This document shows, in pieces, positions 16,627 through 26,200 of a stretch of DNA of 64,000 bases. This stretch comes from Kumtagia sp963829135. Its GTDB lineage: Bacteria; Pseudomonadota; Alphaproteobacteria; Rhizobiales; Rhizobiaceae. The first letter of the stretch is position 1. Every line of letters starts with the position of its first letter. The translations under genes and the position numbers were made by a program. The DNA lies in NCBI GenBank assembly GCA_963829135.1, contig CAWHHO010000005.1:620001-684000 (forward strand). The letters run 5' to 3'. Below the pieces are notes generated by a model. That model did not search any database, was not told the origin of the DNA, and saw only the letters and a program-made list of their open reading frames with translations.

Positions 16627-18771
16627 CTATTGCGGAACGATGTCGTGCACCGGCGGCTCGTCCGAACCACCTTCGAAACTGATGACCGGCTCCATCTTGG
16701 CGAGTTGTTCGTCGTCCAGCCAGCACAGGCTCTTGTGACCGTTTCCGAGGTCCTTGAGCGGCGGCAATTGGGTCTCGCACTTGTTGCCCGGCACGAATTT
16801 CTTCCAGCGGCAACGGGTCTGGAACGGGCACCCGGGCGGTGGGTTCATCGCGGACGGAATGTCGCCGTCCAGCACGATGTGCTTCTTCTTCACGCTCGTA
16901 TCGGCGATGGGAATGGCCGACAGAAGCGCCTCCGTGTAAGGGTGGTAGGGCGGTGCGAAGATCTGGTCGGTCGAGCCTTGCTCGACGATATGGCCGAGAT
17001 ACATCACCACCACACGATCGGCGATGTAGCGTACGACGGACAGGTCGTGGCTGATGAACAGCATCGTCGTCTTGTTCTTGCGCTGGATGTCCATCAGCAG
17101 TTCAGTGACCGCCGCCTGCACGGAAACGTCGAGTGCCGATACCGGCTCGTCGGCCACCACCACCTTTGCATTGCCGGCAAAGGCGCGGGCAACGCCGATA
17201 CGCTGCTTCTGGCCGCCGGAAAGCTGGCGCGGCATGCGGTCGGCGAAAGCGCGCGGAAGCTTCACCAGGTCAAGCAGCTCGAACATGCGCTTCTTGCGGT
17301 CGGCGACCGTTGCACCGACGCCGAACTTCTCCAAGGTGCGAATGATCTGCGATCCGACCGAATGGCTGGGGTTCAACGTATCGAACGGATTCTGGAACAC
17401 CATCTGGATCGACGAGACGGTCTTGACATCGCGCATCTCGATGCCGGTCTGCTGGATCTCGGTATTGCCGAGCGTGACCTTGCCGGAGCTTGCCGTCTCG
17501 AGACCAAGAAGCACCTTTGCCAGGGTCGACTTGCCGCAGCCGGATTCTCCGACGATCGCTACCGTCTCCGACTCGCGCGCTTCGAAACTGATCGCCTCGT
17601 TGGCCTTCACAACCCTGCCCTCGCCGCCGCCGAACACCTCGTTGGCCGCAACGCGGTAGTATTTTTTCAGGTCCTGGATTTTCAGCACGGGCGCCCCCGG
17701 CGTCACCGGCGGGTTCTCCTTGCGCGCACCTTCCGGCAAAGCCTTCCAGTCGATCTCGTTGAAGCGGATGCATCGGCTGAAATGACCGTCATGGCCTTCC
17801 ACCTTGATCATCGGGATCTCGGCGGCATCGCACCGGCCGGCGACGAAATGCTGGCAGCGTGGACCAAAATTGCAGCCCCTTGGCCGTTCATGTGGCAGCG
17901 GCAGCTGGCCCGGAATGGCGATCAGCGGCCGCGCATTCTTGTCGGCGCCCGGCAACGGAATCGAGCGGAACAGGCCCTGCGTGTAGGGGTGGCGCATGCG
18001 GTCAAAGACATCCTTGATCTTGCCGGTTTCCACTGCCTCGCCCGAATACATGACGGTGATGCGGTCGCAGGTCTCAAGGATCAAGCCGAGATTGTGCGAC
18101 ACGAAGATCATCGACGTGCCGTACTGGTGGCCGAGCCCCTTTACGAGTTCGACGATACCGGCCTCGACTGTCACGTCGAGCGCCGTTGTCGGCTCGTCGA
18201 GCAACAGCAGCGCCGGCTTCGAAAGCAATGCCATGGCAATGACGATGCGCTGCTGCTGGCCGCCGGAAAGCTGGTGCGGATAGGACCGCATCATGCGCTC
18301 GGGATCCGGCAGGCGAACAGAGCGAACGGTGTCCAGCGCGCGCTTATACGCTTCTTCCTTCGACACCTTGTCGTGCAGGATCGGCACTTCCATCAGCTGC
18401 TGACCGATTTTCATCGCCGGATTCAGGCTGGCCATCGGTTCCTGGTAGATCATGGCGATCTCGTTGCCGCGGATGGAGCGCAACTCGGCGTCGGACATGT
18501 CGCCCATGTCCTTGCCTTTGAAACGGATCCTGCCGCCGACGATCCTGCCGATATTGGACAGGTCGCGCATGATGCCGAGCGACACGGTGGATTTTCCGCA
18601 TCCGGATTCGCCGACGATGCCCATTGCTTCGCCCGGCTGAACGGAGCAGGAAAAGTCCATTACCGCCGGTATTTCACCACGCTTGGTGAAAAACGATATC
18701 GACAGGTTTTCGATCTCGATGATCGGTTCGGCGGAGTTGATGTTCGTGGCGTTGACGGCTTCGTTCATCAT
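16627..18771 (-). CDS. Peptide-type ABC transporter, fused tandem ATPase (DppD-DppF type)
   Basis: A 714-residue protein joining two complete ATPase domains of the oligopeptide/dipeptide importer class. Each half has Walker A GESGCGKST and a signature (LSGGQQQR in the first, LSGGQKQR in the second). Each ends in the peptide-transporter C-terminal extension with a cysteine-rich RGCNFGPRCQHFVAGRC or CPFQTRCRWKKF motif, which can bind an Fe-S cluster. It would power the two permeases encoded immediately upstream. It is the last gene of the operon after a 134-bp gap holding a heptamer-periodic inverted repeat. Fusion of the two ATPases makes the subunit ratio fixed. Confidence 0.92.
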   Translation of the reverse strand: MMNEAVNATNINSAEPIIEIENLSISFFTKRGEIPAVMDFSCSVQPGEAMGIVGESGCGKSTVSLGIMRDLSNIGRIVGGRIRFKGKDMGDMSDAELRSIRGNEIAMIYQEPMASLNPAMKIGQQLMEVPILHDKVSKEEAYKRALDTVRSVRLPDPERMMRSYPHQLSGGQQQRIVIAMALLSKPALLLLDEPTTALDVTVEAGIVELVKGLGHQYGTSMIFVSHNLGLILETCDRITVMYSGEAVETGKIKDVFDRMRHPYTQGLFRSIPLPGADKNARPLIAIPGQLPLPHERPRGCNFGPRCQHFVAGRCDAAEIPMIKVEGHDGHFSRCIRFNEIDWKALPEGARKENPPVTPGAPVLKIQDLKKYYRVAANEVFGGGEGRVVKANEAISFEARESETVAIVGESGCGKSTLAKVLLGLETASSGKVTLGNTEIQQTGIEMRDVKTVSSIQMVFQNPFDTLNPSHSVGSQIIRTLEKFGVGATVADRKKRMFELLDLVKLPRAFADRMPRQLSGGQKQRIGVARAFAGNAKVVVADEPVSALDVSVQAAVTELLMDIQRKNKTTMLFISHDLSVVRYIADRVVVMYLGHIVEQGSTDQIFAPPYHPYTEALLSAIPIADTSVKKKHIVLDGDIPSAMNPPPGCPFQTRCRWKKFVPGNKCETQLPPLKDLGNGHKSLCWLDDEQLAKMEPVISFEGGSDEPPVHDIVPQ

Positions 18772-18785
18772 GATGCTCCTAAAGA

Positions 18786-18903
18786 GTCCGTCGTTCGTAG
18801 GTCGTCGGTCGTCGGTCGTAGGTCGATCGAGAGAAACCGTGGTACGGACCGCAGTCGCGCCCAGCGCAGGAATTCGACCGACGACTTACGACCATCGACC
18901 AAC
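18786..18903. repeat. Heptamer-periodic inverted array between permease and ATPase genes
   Basis: The left arm (18786-18826) is a run of imperfect 7-bp units of the form GGTCGTC/GGTCGTA; the right arm (18874-18903) reads TCGACCGACGACTTACGACC and is complementary to it at 24 of 30 positions by my count. It fills the gap between the permease stop (18906) and the ATPase start (18771), so the transcript should fold into a long stem there. Confidence 0.7.
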
Positions 18904-18905
18904 TC

Positions 18906-20063
18906 CTAATCCTTCAACGATTGTTCGCGAAGTGCGTCGGCCAGAAGATTGAGGCCAAGCACGAACGACATGAGCGCGATGGTAGGCGGCAGCGCAGGAT
19001 GGATGAAGGAACGGAGCAGACGGCTCGCATCCTTGATCGCGGTACCCCAGTCAGGGCTCTCCGGCGCAAGGCCAAGGCCGAAATAGCCGAGCGTGCCGAG
19101 CAGGATCGTCGTGTATCCGATGCGCAGGCAGGCATCGACAATCAGCGGGCCGCGGGCGTTGGGCAGTATCTCCCACAACATGATGTACCATGGGCTTTCG
19201 CCCCGGGTCTGCGCCGCTGCGATGTAGTCGCGCGTCTTGATATCCATGACCAGACCGCGAACAATCCGAAACACGCCGGGGCTGGAGGCGAACACCACCG
19301 CCACGAAGATGTTGAGCTGGTTCGGGTCGATATGGACGATACCCAGCGGATCCCTGTCGAACACCAGGCCGAGATAAACCCATCCGCCCAGCACCAGGGT
19401 TATTCCAAGCAGGATGTAAAGGCGCTCCGGCCGGTTCTTGAAGCGGGTGTAGAACAGCACGGCAAAGAAAATGATCGGGAACAGGAAGAAAACGCCGGCC
19501 AGCCAAACCGGGATGCCGGTTTCCATGATGCCCGGTGTTACCAACAGGTAGAACAGCAGGATCACCGGGAAGGCCAGCACGAGGTTGGCGAGAAACGACA
19601 GGATCGAGTCGATGTACCCGCCATAGTATCCCGCCGGAAGACCGAGGGTTACGCCAACCATGATGGCAAACAGGGTCGCGGCCGGTGCGATGATCAGGAC
19701 GATCTGGCTGCCGTAAACCATCCGGCTGAAGATATCGCGCGCCAGCTTGTCGCCGCCGAAGAGATAAACGCCGCCGCCATCCGGGACCACCGCACCGGGA
19801 AGTGCGTCCTTCATGATCGCGATCTGCGACAGCGGATTGAATGGTGCGACGGTCGACGCGAAGATCGCAGTGAACAACCAGAACAGGCAGAGCAACAGGC
19901 CGGCAATGCCGACATTGTTGTCAAAGAGCTGGCCATAGAGGCCGAGGCGCTTCTTGTAGACAATGCTCACACCGATGGCGATCGCCATCGCCAGCCAGAC
20001 CGGCCAGAAGCGCGCGAAGAAACCAAGAATGACCTGCAGGGCGCCGATATATTCCATTTTCAC
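18906..20063 (-). CDS. Peptide-type ABC transporter permease (DppC type)
   Basis: A 385-residue inner-membrane permease. The DppC-type FGGDKLARDIFSRMVYGS motif precedes the membrane domain, and the EAA coupling loop reads AAQTRGESPWYIMLWEILPN. Helices include WPVWLAMAIAIGVSIVY at the N-terminus and several later segments. It is about 80 residues longer than usual: the extra part (roughly residues 165-260) contains two hydrophobic segments (VWLAGVFFLFPIIFFAVLFY and LLGITLVLGGWVYLGLVF) inserted before the coupling loop. It follows the DppB-type gene by 12 bp, consistent with one operon. Confidence 0.9.
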   Translation of the reverse strand: MKMEYIGALQVILGFFARFWPVWLAMAIAIGVSIVYKKRLGLYGQLFDNNVGIAGLLLCLFWLFTAIFASTVAPFNPLSQIAIMKDALPGAVVPDGGGVYLFGGDKLARDIFSRMVYGSQIVLIIAPAATLFAIMVGVTLGLPAGYYGGYIDSILSFLANLVLAFPVILLFYLLVTPGIMETGIPVWLAGVFFLFPIIFFAVLFYTRFKNRPERLYILLGITLVLGGWVYLGLVFDRDPLGIVHIDPNQLNIFVAVVFASSPGVFRIVRGLVMDIKTRDYIAAAQTRGESPWYIMLWEILPNARGPLIVDACLRIGYTTILLGTLGYFGLGLAPESPDWGTAIKDASRLLRSFIHPALPPTIALMSFVLGLNLLADALREQSLKD

Positions 20064-20075
20064 TGTGCGGCCCTC

Positions 20076-21113
20076 TTACTGAACGCGGATGCGCGGATTG
20101 AGATATGCGTAGCCGACGTCGGAGATGAGCTGCGTGAACAGCACCACGAAAACCGAGACCAGCGAGCAGCCGAGCAGAAGGTCGATATCGTTGTTGCCGG
20201 CCGCCTCAACCAGCGTGAAGCCGAACCCCTGATAGCGGAACATCGTCTCGACAATCACGACACCCGTGAGAAGCCACGGAAACTGCAGCATGATGACCGT
20301 GAACGGCGCTATCAGCGCGTTGCGCAGTGCGTGTTTCACGACCACCGCGGAGAAGCTGAGGCCCTTGAGCCGCGCCGTGCGGATATATTGCTGTGTCATG
20401 ACCTCGACCATCGAGGCGCGGGTCATGCGGGCGATGTAACCGATACCGTAAATGGCCATGGTCATCACCGGCAGGGTGAAATTGTAGAAGGTGATCCCCT
20501 GCCCCGTCGCGGATGCTGACGAGCCATTCAGCCATCCCAGCCAGGATGCGAAGATGACCGTGAAGATAACGCCCGAGACGTACTCAGGCGTCGCCGTCGT
20601 GGCGATCGACGCAACCGACAGCGTTCGATCCGTTCGCGATCCCTCGCGCATGCCGGCAAGAATGCCCACCAGCAGCGCAATCGGCACCATGGTAGCCATC
20701 ACCCAGAACATCAGAATGCCGGTGGCGCCGAGCGCCGGCCAAAGCTTGGCCGAGACAGTGGTCTTGAATTTGGTCGAGCAGCCGAAATCACCTTCCAGAA
20801 TGCCGCCATAGTAGGGTTCGGCAGGTTCGTTGCAGAAGGAAAAGCGTGGCGTCGCAGCACCGGTTGCGGCATCGATGTTCGGCTGTTTCTTGACGACGCC
20901 GATCCATTGCCCGTAGCGGACGAAGAAATTCTGACGGTAGCCGTTTTTGACCAGCCAGCTCTCGAGCTGGTCCGCTGGCGTTCGCATGTCCAATTGACTG
21001 ATTGCGAGCTTCTTCAGGTTCGGGTCGAGATTGACCATGAAAAACACCACCATGGTCAAGCAGAGCATGGTGATCAACATGGTGCCTAAGCGGCGAAGAA
21101 TGAACGCAAGCAT
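20076..21113 (-). CDS. Peptide-type ABC transporter permease (DppB type)
   Basis: A 345-residue permease with the DppB layout: a first helix LGTMLITMLCLTMVVFFMVN, a periplasmic region of about 100 residues, and five later helices. The EAA loop reads VMTQQYIRTARLKGLSFSAV, and the C-terminal helix DIDLLLGCSLVSVFVVLF. It forms the heterodimeric channel with the DppC-type protein. The gene lies between the binding protein gene (95 bp upstream) and the second permease gene (12 bp downstream). Confidence 0.9.
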   Translation of the reverse strand: MLAFILRRLGTMLITMLCLTMVVFFMVNLDPNLKKLAISQLDMRTPADQLESWLVKNGYRQNFFVRYGQWIGVVKKQPNIDAATGAATPRFSFCNEPAEPYYGGILEGDFGCSTKFKTTVSAKLWPALGATGILMFWVMATMVPIALLVGILAGMREGSRTDRTLSVASIATTATPEYVSGVIFTVIFASWLGWLNGSSASATGQGITFYNFTLPVMTMAIYGIGYIARMTRASMVEVMTQQYIRTARLKGLSFSAVVVKHALRNALIAPFTVIMLQFPWLLTGVVIVETMFRYQGFGFTLVEAAGNNDIDLLLGCSLVSVFVVLFTQLISDVGYAYLNPRIRVQ

Positions 21114-21208
21114 TGGTGCCCCCTGCCGTTCGGGTTGGGGTCAGAAATCATCACCCAGAGTTCGAAACGAAGGAAGGGGCGCGAAGCCCCTTCCAAACAC
21201 GCCGTTGA

Positions 21209-22862
21209 TCACGCCTGTTCGAGCCAGACCTTGCCGAAATCATGCTCGAAGGTCTGGTGCATCGCGTGGTTTTTCACAGCCGGCATCGAGCTGTTATAAA
21301 GCTTGCGCCAGTAAGGCTGGATGATGATGCCCGAGTTCCTGCAGGATCTTTTCGATATCGCCCATGACGGCCTTACGCTTCTCGGCGTCAGGAATGCCAA
21401 GCGCCTCGCCGATCTTCTTGTCGAGCTCCGGATTGGAATATGCAGCCTCGTTCCAGGCCTCGCCGGTGCGGTAGGCAATCGCCACCACCTGGACGCCCAG
21501 CGGACGCATGTTCCAGTTGGTCATCGAGTACGGATACTTCGTCCAGTCATTCCAGAAGGTAGAGCCCGGGATAACCGTCCGCTTCACTTTGATTCCGGCT
21601 TCGCGCAGTTGCGCGGCGATCGCGTCGCCCGTGTTCTTGTGCCAGTCTTCGTCGACGGTTATCAGCTCATGCTCGAAGTCAGCCTGTCCGGCTTCCGCCA
21701 TGAGCGCCTTGGCCTTCGCCGGATCGCGGGCGATCTTCGGCAGTTCGACATATTCCGGATGGATCGGAGCGACGTGGTGGTTCTCCGCCGGAGCGCCGGC
21801 ATTGCCGTAGCCGAGCTGCAACACAACGGCGTTGTCCACACCCAACTGCAGCGCATTGCGCACCTTCTGATCTTCGTATGGCTTGTTGTTGACGTTGGTG
21901 CGCGCCACGATGGTCGATGCGGTTACCGTTTCCGACGTTACCGCGCCGACGCCCTCGAGAATCGTCACATAGTCGGCGGTCGTCTCATGGTTGGTGTGAA
22001 CCTCGCCGGCCTCGAACGCAGAAACCATTGCGGACGGGTCAGTGCCGTAGTCGATGAACTCAACACCATCGAGATAAACTTCGCCGTTCCACCATGTGCC
22101 GTTCTCACGGCGCTTGTAGACGACCTTCTGGCCGACATCGTACGACACCAGTTCGAACGGTCCGGTGCCGATCGGGTTCTTGACGAAATCCTTGCCGGTC
22201 TCGTCGAACGAGCGGTGTACGATAAGCGCCGGGTAGTCGCAAAGGCTCGGAATCAGGGCGATATCCGGGCTGGTCAGCGAAATCTTCACGGTCAGATCGT
22301 CAACCTTGGTGACGGAACCCTCGCGCAGCTTGCTGGTCTTCTCATCGACGATCGATCCTAGACGGCCAGGCATCGAATTGCCTTCAGCGCCCTTGTCGGC
22401 CCAACGCGTGAAGTTGAAGATGACGTCTTCCGCGGTGAATTTGTCGCCATTGTTCCAGGTCACGCCGGGCCGCAACTTCAGCGTGTATTCAGTGGCCGTG
22501 TCGTTGATTTCCCACCCTTCGAGCAGATAGGGTTCGAAGGTGTAGTCCTTGGCGTATTTCACCAGCGGCTCAAGCGTCTGACGCTCCGCATTGGCGATTT
22601 CCGACCAGTCGGCGGTGCGCGGATCTTTCGGATCCTTGACCGACATCGCCACTTTCAGCACGCCGCCCTTCTGTGGCTCCTGCGCAAGTGCCGGCGTCGG
22701 AGCAGCGAGACCGATCATGCCATAGGCCATCGCCGTGGTGGCGCCGAATGCACTGGCGAGCGCGAGAAACTCGCGGCGGTCAACCTGACCAGCCTTCACG
22801 CCCTCGGCCATCTTTTCGATGTGTCCTGGAACGCGATCGCCGTTACTCTTGTAGAACGTCAT
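21209..22862 (-). CDS. Peptide-type ABC substrate-binding protein, Tat signal, one +1 shift near the end
   Basis: A family 5 extracellular solute-binding protein of 550 residues once one base is removed near 21335. The N-terminus carries a twin-arginine signal (DRREFLALASAFG, then a hydrophobic stretch ending APALAQ-like PTPALAQE), so it is exported folded. Family motifs include LKLRPGVTWNNGDKFTAEDV and a late YNSSMPAVKN segment, which lies in the shifted frame after ILQ.SGIIIQPYWRKL. The start at 22862 follows GGAG. First gene of a binding protein, permease, permease, ATPase operon. The Tat signal hints at a ligand or fold not suited to Sec; the substrate class (peptide, opine or other) cannot be read from sequence. 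Confidence 0.87.
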
Positions 22863-23212
22863 AGCAAACTCCCATTGTGTGGCTTTCCGCCGATTAGCAT
22901 TCAGCATCTATCACGCCTTGTCAAAGCGTCCGGCTGAGTTCCCGAGGGGGAGTTTGCAACTTTGCGGGAAAGGCGGTTCGCGCGAATACGACAAGAATGA
23001 CGCAAATTCGCAAATTTGCGTGCGAGCCACTCCAATTCTTGCCGGATCGTATATTGCGCGAGTACGGCCTCGCCAGACAGCGCCAATTGCGAATGATCGT
23101 CGTACCAGAATATCGCCGTCGAAGGCGTAGCCGTTGGAGTCGGGACGACAAAATCCGATCGAAGCAGGTGAGCGCTACGCGAACCAAATTGGGCGGTCCC
23201 AATCTGGCTGTC
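22863..23212. other. 350-bp intergenic region carrying the importer promoter
   Basis: No coding frame here looks genuine. It must hold the promoter of the peptide-type importer operon (start 22862) and the 3' end of the tamB transcript. The one distinct structure is the palindrome at 23000-23021. Confidence 0.6.
23000..23021. promoter_or_regulatory. Palindrome upstream of the peptide importer operon
   Basis: ACGCAAATT and AAATTTGCGT flank a CGC centre, giving 9-bp perfect arms about 140 bp upstream of the binding-protein start. Its AT-rich core and absence of a T-run favour a regulator-binding site over a terminator. The regulator is not identifiable; none is encoded next to the operon. Confidence 0.4.
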
Positions 23213-26200
23213 TCAATACTCCTTTTCGAAGAAAATGCCGCCCTTTGCCTCGCCGTCGTCGCGCGCCTCGCCCCGCAGCTTGACGCCACGCCCGACATTG
23301 AGGTCGATCGCCGCCCTGCCGGAGCCCGCCTTGTCGCCTTTCTCGATCGTCAGGTAGGTGCGATCATTGAGGTATTTTCCGACCGACACGGCCGTGCTGC
23401 CGTCCTCGTTCGTTCTGACGTCGACGTCATCGACACCAAGCTTGTCGCGCAGCGAGTTGAGCAGCGACGTAGAGCCGCCGCCGCCGGCCAGCTGTGAAGC
23501 GGCATCCGCAAGCTGTGCGATCTGCAACGGGGACAGGTTGGACATCGCCCGACCGAAGATCAGCCGCGCCAGCACCTCATCCTCCGGCAGGGCCGGGGTC
23601 GACGTGAAGGAGAACCTAGGATTGTTGGCCGGCCCGCTTACGATCACCATGGCCGTGGCGTCGCTCGCCTTCGATTCCGCAGCCATATCGAGATACGGCA
23701 CCATCGATCCAGAGAAGGTGAGAATGCCGCGGGTAAAGGTAAGCCGCCTGCCAAGAAGCGACAGGCGCCCGCGACGCATGGTGAATTCGCCCACGGCCTG
23801 CGGCGCCGCACTTGAGCCGGTCAACCGCAGCGCACCACCGAGTTCCGCGTCAAGTCCACGCCCCTGCACAAAGATCTGCTGCGGCGCATTGATTGCCAGG
23901 TCGAGAGCAATCCCTGAGCCGCCACCGCTTTTCGCCGCCGCCGGCCGCAATGCCTTGTCCTGTGCGATGACCGAGGCTGGCGCGTTTTTGTGCCTGACGT
24001 CGAGCGCCCTGAGCGAGCCCGGCAAACGCTCGGGTATCGAGATGACGGTGCGCCCGAGATTGATCGTGCCGCTGAGCAGGGGTGCAGCTAGCAGCGAGCC
24101 TTTCAAGGTGAGATCACCCGAAAGCGTGGTTGTCACCACCTGTCCGTCAGTGTAGCGCGCGTCTCTGAGTTTGACGGCGATGTCCGTTGGAAATGGCGCG
24201 GCCATGCCAACCGAACCCGACGCCGAGATCTCGCCGCCGCTGGATAGTTTGCCGGTAAGCCGGTTGATGGTCGCGCGGCCCGAGCCCAGCGCCACATCCG
24301 CTGCAATTTCGTTGATCGCTATTCCCGAGCGTGCATCGACTAGACGCGCGCCGGAGGCGCGGATTGTACCTCCGATAACCGGTGCGGTGGCCGTCCCGGT
24401 GACAGTAACGTTGACGTTGGCGGCCCCAGTCAGTGCCATTCCTTGCGCCGCCAGCTGTTTGCTCAGCAGAGCGAACGGCACCGCGCCGTCGAATTTGAGA
24501 TTGAGTTGGGGCGGCGACACCATCGCGACCGTGCCGCCGCCATTCATGGTCAGGCCGCCCCCATTGCCGGCATTGACGTCGAAGCTCAGCCTCTTCGCAG
24601 CAAGCGTACCCTTCGATCTGATCGAAAATGCTCCGGCTCCCGTCGCGCGCGTCTGCGCGGTTTCCGCACCGGCCCAATCCAGAGTGTAGTTGACGTTTGG
24701 ATCGGCAGCCGCGCCGGTGACCTTAGCCGTACCGGAGATCGAGCCGCCGGCGTTCAGACCGGGGGCGAAACTGTTGACGATCGACGCTGGAAGTCTCGCG
24801 ATCGTCGCGCTCAGATCGAGTGTCTTGCCCGCCGTGCCGCTAACCGTCACCGAACCACCGCCGACGTCCAACGCAAATTTGTCGAGCGCCGCGTCGCCGC
24901 CGACGATCTTCACCGTCGATGGCCGCGCCAATGCCGCCTTGATGCCCTGGATGGTTGCTTGCGCCGAAGCGAGTTCGACCGTGGTTGCACCCTCCGCGGA
25001 CCTCACGCGTCCCGCCGCCTTCAGCGGTATCGCGTTGACTTTCGCACTGCCGTCAAACCGCGTCCATCCTTTGTCCATCGACAGGCCAAGGTCGATCTCG
25101 CGCACCGCCGTGCTGCCCGACTTTACTTCCTCGGCACGCACAGTGCCGGATATGCCGGGCGCCGTGGTGTAGTTGGCGATCAGCGCGTTGACGGACACGG
25201 CCTTTACCGCAACATCGCCGCGGGTAATGCCGGCCGAGGTCAGCGCAATCTTCGCCTGGGCGCCGCCAGCGTTGCGGATGAACGCTGCTGTACCTTTGGC
25301 GCTGCCCTCGACGGTCTCAAGCGCGAGTGCGGCCAAAGGCCCAAGATCAGGCAAGTCGAAGGTGATCGTGCCATCTGGAATGAAATCCGCATCGAGCGAC
25401 AGGGAACCGACAATGCGGTTCTTGCCGAGCGACAGGTTCAGGTCCCTCACCGCACGCCGGCCATCTGCGGTATTCAGCACAGCCTTGCCATCCAGCGCCT
25501 CACCACCGACCGTGCCCGTGAGCGTTACGCTGGCTTCCGGTTTTGCAAGGTCGGCCTTGCCGGAAGCATTGAGTCGCAGGTTCTCGATGTCGCGCGCCGC
25601 CACCGTCATCTTGTCGCTGGTGACCGACAGCGTCACGTCCGGCGCTGCCAACGCTCCCTTGGCCGTCGCCGAAAAGGCAATCGAACCTTTAGCCTGGGGT
25701 GAGAGCGGCGAAACATCGGCGAGAGCACCCTTGACGTCCGCATCGATCTGCCCGTTGCTCAACCGGATCACGCCGCCGCCCTTCAGCCCACCGGACTGCA
25801 AGGCGAGCGAGTTGGCCGAAACATTGCCTTCCGTATCGCGCTCAAGGTCGGTGGAAAGTGCAAGCTTGCCGCCAAGAAGCGGGCGTATGGCGCCAGGAAG
25901 TGCCGCCGACACCACGTCTGCCTTCAGTTGCAGTGTGATCGCACCGCTGGCCAGCGAAACCGTTCCGCCAAAGGCGCCGTCAATGGCGTCGCTTCGAAGC
26001 ACGCCCTTGTCCACCACCAGCGCGTCGGCGGAAAGCGTGCCCTCCAGTTCCGCCAGCAGCGCACCCGAAACCAGCGGCGCGATGGTGGGGTTGTCAATCG
26101 TCAGCTTCGAGGCGTTTGCCCCGCCTTTCACGCGACCGGAACGGGCGGCAACATTGAAGGCGTCGGAATGCAGCGTAAGGCCAAGATCGCTCAATTGCAC

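Noticed and set aside
18786..18903. Possible CRISPR array
   Set aside because: Units are 7 bp, imperfect and contiguous without spacers, and arms are inverted; no cas genes are present.
16609..20519. Very long plus-strand open frames (16609-18909 and 18921-20519) opposite the importer genes
   Set aside because: They mirror the third-codon GC bias of the ATPase and permease genes, have no recognisable domain, and are rich in Arg, Asp and His as expected for antisense shadows.
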